DNA of 64,000 nt from Elmis aenea (lineage: Eukaryota; Arthropoda; Insecta; Coleoptera; Elmidae): the NCBI GenBank assembly GCA_947652605.1, contig OX393579.1:4030001-4094000 (forward strand). Direction: 5' to 3'. Below, one piece after another: positions 27,601 through 39,800 of this stretch; position 1 is the first letter of the stretch, and every line of letters starts with the position of its first letter. The translations under genes were made by a program, and so were the position numbers. The notes under the pieces are model-generated. The model ran no database searches, had not been told where the DNA came from, and saw only the letters and a list, made by a program, of their open reading frames with translations.

Positions 27601-30590
27601 GAAGCGATGGAGAAACTCTTCCTGTGATATACAAGTCAATAATTAAAATTGTTTATAAATAGTCGCTCAAGGAACACATGTATTATCTACAGCACGGTCG
27701 TTTTATGAAATTATTAAAAATTAAAACCAGCTTATTGAAAGACATATGCAAAACAATTTTTTTCATGTAAAGAAGCGATGGATAAACTCTTCCTGTGATA
27801 TACAAGTCAATAATTAAAATTGTTTATAAATAGTCGCTCAAGGAACACATGTATTATCTACAGCACGGTCGTTTTATGAAATTATTAAAAATTAAAACCA
27901 GCTCATTGAAAGACATATGCAAAACAATTTTTTTCATGTAAAGAAGCGATGGATAAACTCTTCCTGTGATATACAAGTCAATAATTAAAATTGTTTATAA
28001 ATAGTCGCTCAAGGAACACATGTATTATCTACAGCACGGTCGTTTTATGAAATTATTAAAAATTAAAACCAGCTCATTGAAAGACATATGCAAAACAATT
28101 TTTTTCATGTAAAGAAGCGATGGATAAACTCTTTCTGTGATATACAAGTCAATAATTAAAATTGTTTATAAATAGTCGCTCAAGGAACACATGTATTATC
28201 TACAGCACGGTCGTTTTATGAAATTATTAAAAATTAAAACCAGCTTATTGAAAGACATATGCAAAACAATTTTTTTCATGTAAAGAAGCGATGGAGAAAC
28301 TCTTCCTGTGATATACAAGTCAATAATTAAAATTGTTTATAAATAGTCGCTCAAGGAACACATGTATTATCTACAGCACGGTCGTTTTATGAAATTATTA
28401 AAAATTAAAACCAGCTTATTGAAAGACGTATGCAAAACAATTTTTTTCATGTAAAGAAGCGATGGATAAACTCTTCCTGTGATATACAAGTCAATAATTA
28501 AAATTGTTTATAAATAGTCGCTCAAGGAACACATGTATTATCTACAGCACGGTCGTTTTATGAAATTATTAAAAATTAAAACCAGCTCATTGAAAGACAT
28601 ATGCAAAACAATTTTTTTCATGTAAAGAAGCGATGGAGAAACTCTTCCTGTGATATACAAGTCAATAATTAAAATTGTTTATAAATAGTCGCTCAAGGAA
28701 CACATGTATTATCTATAGCACGGTCGTTTTATGAAATTATTAAAAATTAAAACCAGCTTATTGAAAGACATATGCAAAACAATTTTTTTCATGTAAAGAA
28801 GCGATGGATAAACTCTTCCTGTGATATACAAGTCAATAGTTAAAATTGTTTATAAATAGTCGCTCAAGGAACACATGTATTATCTACAGCACGGTCGTTT
28901 TATGAAATTATTAAAAATTAAAACCAGCTTATTGAAAGACATATGCAAAACAATTTTGTTCATGTAAAGAAGTGATGGATAAACTCTTCCTGTGATATAC
29001 AAGTCAATAATTAAAATTGTTTATAAATAGTCGCTCAAGGAACACATGTATTATCTACAGCACGGTCGTTTTATGAAATTATTAAAAATTAAAACCAGCT
29101 CATTGAAAGACATATGCAAAACAATTTTGTTCATGTAAAGAAGCGATGGGTAAACTCTTTCTGTGATATACAAGTCAATAATTAAAATTGTTTATAAATA
29201 GTCGCTCAAGGAACACATGTATTATCTACAGCACGGTCGTTTTATGAAATTATTAAAAATTAAAACCAGCTTATTGAAAGACATATGCAAAACAATTTTT
29301 TTCATGTAAAGAAGCGATGGATAAACTCTTCCTGTGATATACAAGTCAATAATTAAAATTGTTTATAAATAGTCGCTCAAGGAACACATGTATTATCTAC
29401 AGCACGGTCGTTTTATGAAATTATTAAAAATTAAAACCAGCTTATTGAAAGACATATGCAAAACAATTTTTTTCATGTAAAGAAGCGATGGGTAAACTCT
29501 TTCTGTGATATACAAGTCAATAATTAAAATTGTTTATAAATAGTCGCTCAAGGAACACATGTATTATCTACAGCAAGGTCGTTTTATGAAATTATTAAAA
29601 ATTAAAACCAGCTTATTGAAAGACATATGCAAAACAATTTTTTTCATGTAAAGAAGCGATGGATAAACTCTTTCTGTGATATACAAGTCAATAATTAAAA
29701 TTGTTTATAAATAGTCGCTCAAGGAACACATGTATTATCTACAGCACGGTCGTTTTATGAAATTATTAAAAATTAAAACCAGCTTATTGAAAGACATATG
29801 CAAAACAATTTTTTTCATGTAAAGAAGCGATGGAGAAACTCTTCCTGTGATATACAAGTCAATAATTAAAATTGTTTATAAATAGTCGCTCAAGGAACAC
29901 ATGTATTATCTACAGCACGGTCGTTTTATGAAATTATTAAAAATTAAAACCAGCTTATTGAAAGACATATGCAAAACAATTTTGTTCATGTAAAGAAGCG
30001 ATGGATAAACTCTTCCTGTGATATACAAGTCAATAATTAAAATTGTTTATAAATAGTCGCTCAAGGAACACATGTATTATCTACAGCACGGTCGTTTTAT
30101 GAAATTATTAAAAATTAAAACCAGCTCATTGAAAGACATATGCAAAACAATTTTTTTCATGTAAAGAAGCGATGGGTAAACTCTTTCTGTAATATACAAG
30201 TCAATAATTAAAATTGTTTATAAATAGTCGCTCAAGGAACACATGTATTATCTACAGCACGGTCGTTTTATGAAATTATTAAAAATTAAAACCAGCTTAT
30301 TGAAAGACATATGCAAAACAATTTTTTTCATGTAAAGAAGCGATGGATAAACTCTTCCTGTGATATACAAGTCAATAATTAAAATTGTTTATAAATAGTC
30401 GCTCAAGGAACACATGTATTATCTACAGCACGATCGTTTTATGAAATTATTAAAAATTAAAACCAGCTTATTGAAAGACATATGCAAAACAATTTTTTTC
30501 ATGTAAAGAAGCGATGGGTAAACTCTTTCTGTGATATACAAGTCAATAATTAAAATTGTTTATAAATAGTCGCTCAAGGAACACATGTAT

Positions 30591-31450
30591 TATTAACAGC
30601 AAGGTCGTTTTATGAAATTATTAAAAATTAAAACCAGCTTATTGAAAGACATATGCAAAACAATTTTTTTCATGTAAAGAAGCGATGGGTAAACTCTTGC
30701 TATGATATACAAGTCAATAATTAAAATTGTTTATAAATAGTCGCTCAAGGAACACATGTATTATTTACAGCACGGTCGTTTTATGAAATTATTAAAAATT
30801 AAAACCAGCTTATTGAAAGACATATGCAATACAATTTTTTTCATGTAAAGAAGCGATGGATAAACTCTTTCTGTGATATACAAGTCAATAATTAAAATTG
30901 TTTATAAATAGTCGCTCAAGGAACACATGTATTATCTACAGCACGGTCGTTTTATGAAATTATTAAAAATTAAAACCAACTTATTGAAAGACATATGCAA
31001 AACAATTTTTTTCATGTAAAGAAGCGATGGATAAACTCTTTCTGTGATATACAAGTCAATAATTAAAATTGTTTATAAATAGTCGCTCAAGGAACACATG
31101 TATTATCTACAGCACGGTCGTTTTATGAAATTATTAAAAATTAAAACCAGCTTATTGAAAGACATATGCAAAACAATTTTTTTCATGTAAAGAAGCGATG
31201 GAGAAACTCTTTCTGTGATATACAAGTCAATAATTAAAATTGTTTATAAATAGTCGCTCAAGGAACACATGTATTATCTACAGCACGGTCGTTTTATGAA
31301 ATTATTAAAAATTAAAACCATCTTATTGAAAGACATATGCAAAACAATTTTTTTCATGTAAAGAAGCGATGGATAAACTCTTCCTGTGATATACAAGTCA
31401 ATAATTAAAATTGTTTATAAATAGTCGCTCAAGGAACACATGTATTATGT
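30591..31450. repeat. Upstream copy of a 30-monomer segmental duplication in satellite B
   Basis: Rare variants here recur 5,130 bp (30 x 171) downstream: TATTAACAGCAAGG at 30591, ACTCTTGCTATGATA at 30693, TGCAATACAATT near 30825, and TGTATTATGTACAG at 31441. The last recurs at 36887, an offset of 5,446 that equals 5,130 plus the 316 bp of the transposon and its duplicated target. The uninterrupted ATCTACAG at 31105-31112 is the empty counterpart of the transposon insertion site. Duplication limits are not sharp: the marker AGAAGTGATGG at 28971 and 34272 gives 31 monomers, so one monomer was lost or gained. Confidence 0.85.
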
Positions 31451-34400
31451 ACAGCACGGTCGTTTTATGAAATTATTAAAAATTAAAACCAGCTCATTGA
31501 AAGACATATGCAAAACAATTTTTTTCATGTAAAGAAGCGATGGATAAACTCTTCCTGTGATATACAAGTCAATAATTAAAATTGTTTATAAATAGTCGCT
31601 CAAGGAACACATGTATTATCTACAGCACGGTCGTTTTATGAAATTATTAAAAATTAAAACCAGCTTATTGAAAGACATATGCAAAACAATTTTTTTCATG
31701 TAAAGAAGCGATGGATAAACTCTTCCTGTGATATACAAGTCAATAATTAAAATTGTTTATAAATAGTCGCTCAAGGAACACATGTATTATCTACAGCACG
31801 GTCGTTTTATGAAATTATTAAAAATTAAAACCAGCTCATTGAAAGACATATGCAAAACAATTTTTTTCATGTAAAGAAGCGATGGATAAACTCTTCCTGT
31901 GATATACAAGTCAATAATTAAAATTGTTTATAAATAGTCGCTCAAGGAACACATGTATTATCTACAGCACGGTCGTTTTATGAAATTATTAAAAATTAAA
32001 ACCAGCTCATTGAAAGACATATGCAAAACCATTTTTTTCATGTAAAGAAGCGATGGATAAACTCTTTCTGTGATATACAAGTCAATAATTAAAATTGTTT
32101 ATAAATAGTCGCTCAAGGAACACATGTATTATCTACAGCACGGTCGTTTTATGAAATTATTAAAAATTAAAACCAGCTTATTAAAAGACATATGCAAAAC
32201 AATTTTTTTCATGTAAAGAAGCGATGGAGAAACTCTTCCTGTGATATACAAGTCAATAATTAAAATTGTTTATAAATAGTCGCTCAAGGAACACATGTAT
32301 TATCTACAGCACGGTCGTTTTATGAAATTATTAAAAATTAAAACCAGCTTATTGAAAGACATATGCAAAACAATTTTTTTCATGTAAAGAAGCGATGGAT
32401 AAACTCTTTCTGTGATATACAAGTCAATAATTAAAATTGTTTATAAATAGTCGCTCAAGGAACACATGTATTATCTACAGCACGGTCGTTTTATGAAATT
32501 ATTAAAAATTAAAACCAGCTCATTGAAAGACATATGCAAAACAATTTTTTTCATGTAAAGAAGCGATGGATAAACTCTTTCTGTGATATACAAGTCAATA
32601 ATTAAAATTGTTTATAAATAGTCGCTCAAGGAACACATGTATTATCTACAGCACGGTCGTTTTATGAAATTATTAAAAATTAAAACCAGCTTATTGGAAG
32701 ACATATGCAAAACAATTTTTTTCATGTAAAGAAGCGATGGGTAAACTCTTCCTGTGATATAAAAGTCAATAATTAAAATTGTTTATAAATAGTCGCTCAA
32801 GGAACACATGTATTATCTACAGCACGGTCGTTTTATGAAATTATTAAAAATTAAAACCAGCTCATTGAAAGACATATGCAAAACAATTTTTTTCATGTAA
32901 AGAAGCGATGGATAAACTCTTTCTGTGATATACAAGTCAATAATTAAAATTGTTTATAAATAGTCGCTCAAGGAACACATGTATTATCTACAGCACGGTC
33001 GTTTTATGAAATTATTAAAAATTAAAACCAGCTTATTAAAAGACATATGCAAAACAATTTTTTTCATGTAAAGAAGCGATGGAGAAACTCTTCCTGTGAT
33101 ATACAAGTCAATAATTAAAATTGTTTATAAATAGTCGCTCAAGGAACACATGTATTATCTACAGCACGGTCGTTTTATGAAATTATTAAAAATTAAAACC
33201 AGCTTATTGAAAGACATATGCAAAACAATTTTTTTCATGTAAAGAAGCGATGGATAAACTCTTTCTGTGATATACAAGTCAATAATTAAAATTGTTTATA
33301 AATAGTCGCTCAAGGAACACATGTATTATCTACAGCACGGTCGTTTTATGAAATTATTAAAAATTAAAACCAGCTCATTGAAAGACATATGCAAAACAAT
33401 TTTTTTCATGTAAAGAAGCGATGGATAAACTCTTTCTGTGATATACAAGTCAATAATTAAAATTGTTTATAAATAGTCGCTCAAGGAACACATGTATTAT
33501 CTACAGCACGGTCGTTTTATGAAATTATTAAAAATTAAAACCAGCTTATTGGAAGACATATGCAAAACAATTTTTTTCATGTAAAGAAGCGATGGGTAAA
33601 CTCTTCCTGTGATATAAAAGTCAATAATTAAAATTGTTTATAAATAGTCGCTCAAGGAACACATGTATTATCTACAGCACGGTCGTTTTATGAAATTATT
33701 AAAAATTAAAACCAGCTTATTGAAAGACATATGCAAAACAATTTTTTTCATGTAAAGAAGCGATGGATAAACTCTTCCTGTGATATACAAGTCAATAATT
33801 AAAATTGTTTATAAATAGTCGCTCAAGGAACACATGTATTATCTACAGCACGGTCGTTTTATGAAATTATTAAAAATTAAAACCAGCTCATTGAAAGACA
33901 TATGCAAAACAATTTTTTTCATGTAAAGAAGCGATGGGTAAACTCTTTCTGTGATACACAAGTCAATAATTAAAATTGTTTATAAATAGTCGCTCAAGGA
34001 ACACATGTATTATCTACAGCACGGTCGTTTTATGAAATTATTAAAAATTAAAACCAGCTTATTGAAAAACATATGCAAAACAATTTTTTTCATGTAAAGA
34101 AGCGATGGATAAACTCTTCCTGTGATATACAAGTCAATAATTAAAATTGTTTATAAATAGTCGCTCAAGGAACACATGTATTATCTACAGCACGGTCGTT
34201 TTATGAAATTATTAAAAATTAAAACCAGCTTATTGAAAGACATATGCAAAACAATTTTGTTCATGTAAAGAAGTGATGGATAAACTCTTCCTGTGATATA
34301 CAAGTCAATAATTAAAATTGTTTATAAATAGTCGCTCAAGGAACACATGTATTATCTACAGCACGGTCGTTTTATGAAATTATTAAAAATTAAAACCAGC

Positions 34401-35720
34401 TCATTGAAAGACATATGCAAAACAATTTTGTTCATGTAAAGAAGCGATGGGTAAACTCTTTCTGTGATATACAAGTCAATAATTAAAATTGTTTATAAAT
34501 AGTCGCTCAAGGAACACATGTATTATCTACAGCACGGTCGTTTTATGAAATTATTAAAAATTAAAACCAGCTTATTGAAAGACATATGCAAAACAATTTT
34601 TTTCATGTAAAGAAGCGATGGATAAACTCTTCCTGTGATATACAAGTCAATAATTAAAATTGTTTATAAATAGTCGCTCAAGGAACACATGTATTATCTA
34701 CAGCACGGTCGTTTTATGAAATTATTAAAAATTAAAACCAGCTTATTGAAAGACATATGCAAAACAATTTTTTTCATGTAAAGAAGCGATGGGTAAACTC
34801 TTTCTGTGATATACAAGTCAATAATTAAAATTGTTTATAAATAGTCGCTCAAGGAACACATGTATTATCTACAGCAAGGTCGTTTTATGAAATTATTAAA
34901 AATTAAAACCAGCTTATTGAAAGACATATGCAAAACAATTTTTTTCATGTAAAGAAGCGATGGATAAACTCTTTCTGTGATATACAAGTCAATAATTAAA
35001 ATTGTTTATAAATAGTCGCTCAAGGAACACATGTATTATCTACAGCACGGTCGTTTTATGAAATTATTAAAAATTAAAACCAGCTTATTGAAAGACATAT
35101 GCAAAACAATTTTTTTCATGTAAAGAAGCGATGGAGAAACTCTTCCTGTGATATACAAGTCAATAATTAAAATTGTTTATAAATAGTCGCTCAAGGAACA
35201 CATGTATTATCTACAGCACGGTCGTTTTATGAAATTATTAAAAATTAAAACCAGCTCATTGAAAGACATATGCAAAACAATTTTTTTCATGTAAAGAAGC
35301 GATGGGTAAACTCTTTCTGTGATATACAAGTCAATAATTAAAATTGTTTATAAATAGTCGCTCAAGGTACACATGTATTATCTACAGCACGGTCGTTTTA
35401 TGAAATTATTAAAAATTAAAACCAGCTTATTGAAAGACATATGCAAAACAATTTTTTTCATGTAAAGAAGCGATGGATAAACTCTTCCTGTGATATACAA
35501 GTCAATAATTAAAATTGTTTATAAATAGTCGCTCAAGGAACACATGTATTATCTACAGCACGGTCGTTTTATGAAATTATTAAAAATTAAAACCAGCTTA
35601 TTGAAAGACATATGCAAAACAATTTTTTTCATGTAAAGAAGCGATGGGTAAACTCTTTCTGTGATATACAAGTCAATAATTAAAATTGTTTATAAATAGT
35701 CGCTCAAGGAACACATGTAT

Positions 35721-36896
35721 TATTAACAGCAAGGTCGTTTTATGAAATTATTAAAAATTAAAACCAGCTTATTGAAAGACATATGCAAAACAATTTTTTT
35801 CATGTAAAGAAGCGATGGGTAAACTCTTGCTATGATATACAAGTCAATAATTAAAATTGTTTATAAATAGTCGCTCAAGGAACACATGTATTATTTACAG
35901 CACGGTCGTTTTATGAAATTATTAAAAATTAAAACCAGCTTATTGAAAGACATATGCAATACAATTTTTTTCATGTAAAGAAGCGATGGATAAACTCTTT
36001 CTGTGATATACAAGTCAATAATTAAAATTGTTTATAAATAGTCGCTCAAGGAACACATGTATTATCTACAGCACGGTCGTTTTATGAAATTATTAAAAAT
36101 TAAAACAAACTTATTGAAAGACATATGCAAAACAATTTTTTTCATGTAAAGAAGCGATGGATAAACTCTTTCTGTGATATACAAGTCAATAATTAAAATT
36201 GTTTATAAATAGTCGCTCAAGAAACACATGTATTATCTACAGCAGCGGTCGCCAAACTTTTTGACCTCACGGACCAGTTAATTCATAATTTAAATCCCGC
36301 GGACCACTAATAGGATTTTTTAAGTGTTAAATATATTTATAAAAAAAAATTGTGATCAAAGAACACATAAAATGTACCTAGTTAATAAAATGAAACTATT
36401 AATAGTAACCAAGTTATGAAAGCTTTATTAATAAACCATAATAAAATAACTTAACATGATGAGTAAGTATATTCCACATTTTTCTGCGGACCAGCGAAAT
36501 TTTCTCGCGGACCACTAGTGATCCGCGGACCACCACTTTGGCAACCGCTGATCTACAGCACGGTCGTTTTATGAAATTATTAAAAATTAAAACCAGCTTA
36601 TTGAAAGACATATGCAAAACAATTTTTTTCATGTAAAGAAGCGATGGAGAAACTCTTCCTGTGATATACAAGTCAATAATTAAAATTGTTTATAAATAGT
36701 CGCTCAAGGAACACATGTATTATCTACAGCACGGTCGTTTTATGAAATTATTAAAAATTAAAACCAGCTTATTGAAAGACATATGCAAAACAATTTTTTT
36801 CATGTAAAGAAGCGATGGATAAACTCTTCCTGTGATATACAAGTCAATAATTAAAATTGTTTATAAATAGTCGCTCAAGGAACACATGTATTATGT
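35721..36896. repeat. Downstream copy of the 30-monomer duplication, carrying the hAT insertion
   Basis: Matches 30591-31450 by the shared rare variants TATTAACAGCAAGG (35721), ACTCTTGCTATGATA (35823), TGCAATACAATT (near 35955) and TGTATTATGTACAG (36887). It differs by the 308-bp element with target duplication at 36235-36558 and by a few substitutions, for example AAAACAAACTTATTG near 36105 against AAAACCAACTTATTG near 30975. Confidence 0.85.
36243..36550. mobile_element. Nonautonomous hAT-superfamily MITE, 308 bp
   Basis: Terminal inverted repeats begin CAGCGGTCGCCAAA on the left and, reading the complement of the right end, CAGCGGTTGCCAAA: one mismatch in 14. The element is flanked by a perfect 8-bp duplication, ATCTACAG, at 36235-36242 and 36551-36558. 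An 8-bp target duplication with CAG-starting ends is the hallmark of hAT transposons. Inside are five direct copies of GGACCA (36271, 36301, 36488, 36509, 36527), four of them preceded by GC; subterminal motifs of this kind are often transposase binding sites in hATs. The middle is AT-rich, with no usable transposase frame, so it must be moved in trans. The duplicated array 5,130 bp upstream keeps the empty site. Confidence 0.92.
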
Positions 36897-39800
36897 ACAG
36901 CACGGTCGTTTTATGAAATTATTAAAAATTAAAACCAGCTCATTGAAAGACATATGCAAAACAATTTTTTTCATGTAAAGAAGCGATGGATAAACTCTTC
37001 CTGTGATATACAAGTCAATAATTAAAATTGTTTATAAATAGTCGCTCAAGGAACACATGTATTATCTACAGCACGGTCGTTTTATGAAATTATTAAAAAT
37101 TAAAACCAGCTTATTGAAAGACATATGCAAAACAATTTTTTTCATGTAAAGAAGCGATGGATAAACTCTTCCTGTGATATACAAGTCAATAATTAAAATT
37201 GTTTATAAATAGTCGCTCAAGGAACACATGTATTATCTACAGCACGGTCGTTTTATGAAATTATTAAAAATTAAAACCAGCTCATTGAAAGACATATGCA
37301 AAACAATTTTTTTCATGTAAAGAAGCGATGGATAAACTCTTCCTGTGATATACAAGTCAATAATTAAAATTGTTTATAAATAGTCGCTCAAGGAACACAT
37401 GTATTATCTACAGCACGGTCGTTTTATGAAATTATTAAAAATTAAAACCAGCTCATTGAAAGACATATGCAAAACAATTTTTTTCATGTAAAGAAGCGAT
37501 GGATAAACTCTTTCTGTGATATACAAGTCAATAATTAAAATTGTTTATAAATAGTCGCTCAAGGAACACATGTATTATCTACAGCACGGTCGTTTTATGA
37601 AATTATTAAAAATTAAAACCAGCTTATTAAAAGACATATGCAAAACAATTTTTTTCATGTAAAGAAGCGATGGAGAAACTCTTCCTGTGATATACAAGTC
37701 AATAATTAAAATTGTTTATAAATAGTCGCTCAAGGAACACATGTATTATCTACAGCACGGTCGTTTTATGAAATTATTAAAAATTAAAACCAGCTTATTG
37801 AAAGACATATGCAAAACAATTTTTTTCATGTAAAGAAGCGATGGATAAACTCTTTCTGTGATATACAAGTCAATAATTAAAATTGTTTATAAATAGTCGC
37901 TCAAGGAACACATGTATTATCTACAGCACGGTCGTTTTATGAAATTATTAAAAATTAAAACCAGCTCATTGAAAGACATATGCAAAACAATTTTTTTCAT
38001 GTAAAGAAGCGATGGATAAACTCTTTCTGTGATATACAAGTCAATAATTAAAATTGTTTATAAATAGTCGCTCAAGGAACACATGTATTATCTACAGCAC
38101 GGTCGTTTTATGAAATTATTAAAAATTAAAACCAGCTCATTGAAAGACATATGCAAAACAATTTTTTTCATGTAAAGAAGCGATGGATAAACTCTTCCTG
38201 TGATATACAAGTCAATAATTAAAATTGTTTATAAATAGTCGCTCAAGGAACACATGTATTATCTACAGCACGGTCGTTTTATGAAATTATTAAAAATTAA
38301 AACCAGCTCATTGAAAGACATATGCAAAACAATTTTTTTCATGTAAAGAAGCGATGGATAAACTCTTCCTGTGATATACAAGTCAATAATTAAAATTGTT
38401 TATAAATAGTCGCTCAAGGAACACATGTATTATCTACAGCACGGTCGTTTTATGAAATTATTAAAAATTAAAACCAGCTCATTGAAAGACATATGCAAAA
38501 CAATTTTTTTCATGTAAAGAAGCGATGGATAAACTCTTTCTGTGATATACAAGTCAATAATTAAAATTGTTTATAAATAGTCGCTCAAGGAACACATGTA
38601 TTATCTACAGCACGGTCGTTTTATGAAATTATTAAAAATTAAAACCAGCTTATTAAAAGACATATGCAAAACAATTTTTTTCATGTAAAGAAGCGATGGA
38701 GAAACTCTTCCTGTGATATACAAGTCAATAATTAAAATTGTTTATAAATAGTCGCTCAAGGAACACATGTATTATCTACAGCACGGTCGTTTTATGAAAT
38801 TATTAAAAATTAAAACCAGCTTATTGAAAGACATATGCAAAACAATTTTTTTCATGTAAAGAAGCGATGGATAAACTCTTTCTGTGATATACAAGTCAAT
38901 AATTAAAATTGTTTATAAATAGTCGCTCAAGGAACACATGTATTATCTACAGCACGGTCGTTTTATGAAATTATTAAAAATTAAAACCAGCTCATTGAAA
39001 GACATATGCAAAACAATTTTTTTCATGTAAAGAAGCGATGGATAAACTCTTTCTGTGATATACAAGTCAATAATTAAAATTGTTTATAAATAGTCGCTCA
39101 AGGAACACATGTATTATCTACAGCACGGTCGTTTTATGAAATTATTAAAAATTAAAACCAGCTCATTGAAAGACATATGCAAAACAATTTTTTTCATGTA
39201 AAGAAGCGATGGATAAACTCTTCCTGTGATATACAAGTCAATAATTAAAATTGTTTATAAATAGTCGCTCAAGGAACACATGTATTATCTACAGCACGGT
39301 CGTTTTATGAAATTATTAAAAATTAAAACCAGCTCATTGAAAGACATATGCAAAACAATTTTGTTCATGTAAAGAAGCGATGGGTAAACTCTTTCTGTGA
39401 TATACAAGTCAATAATTAAAATTGTTTATAAATAGTCGCTCAAGGAACACATGTATTATCTACAGCACGGTCGTTTTATGAAATTATTAAAAATTAAAAC
39501 CAGCTTATTGAAAAACATATGCAAAACAATTTTTTTCATGTAAAGAAGCGATGGATAAACTCTTCCTGTGATATACAAGTCAATAATTAAAATTGTTTAT
39601 AAATAGTCGCTCAAGGAACACATGTATTATCTACAGCACGGTCGTTTTATGAAATTATTAAAAATTAAAACCAGCTTATTGAAAGACATATGCAAAACAA
39701 TTTTTTTCATGTAAAGAAGCGATGGATAAACTCTTCCTGTGATATACAAGTCAATAATTAAAATTGTTTATAAATAGTTGCTCAAGGAACACATGTATTA

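Noticed and set aside
36414..36671. 85-codon frame on the minus strand
   Set aside because: It starts in satellite B and ends inside the hAT MITE, begins at TTG rather than ATG, and has no protein-like features.
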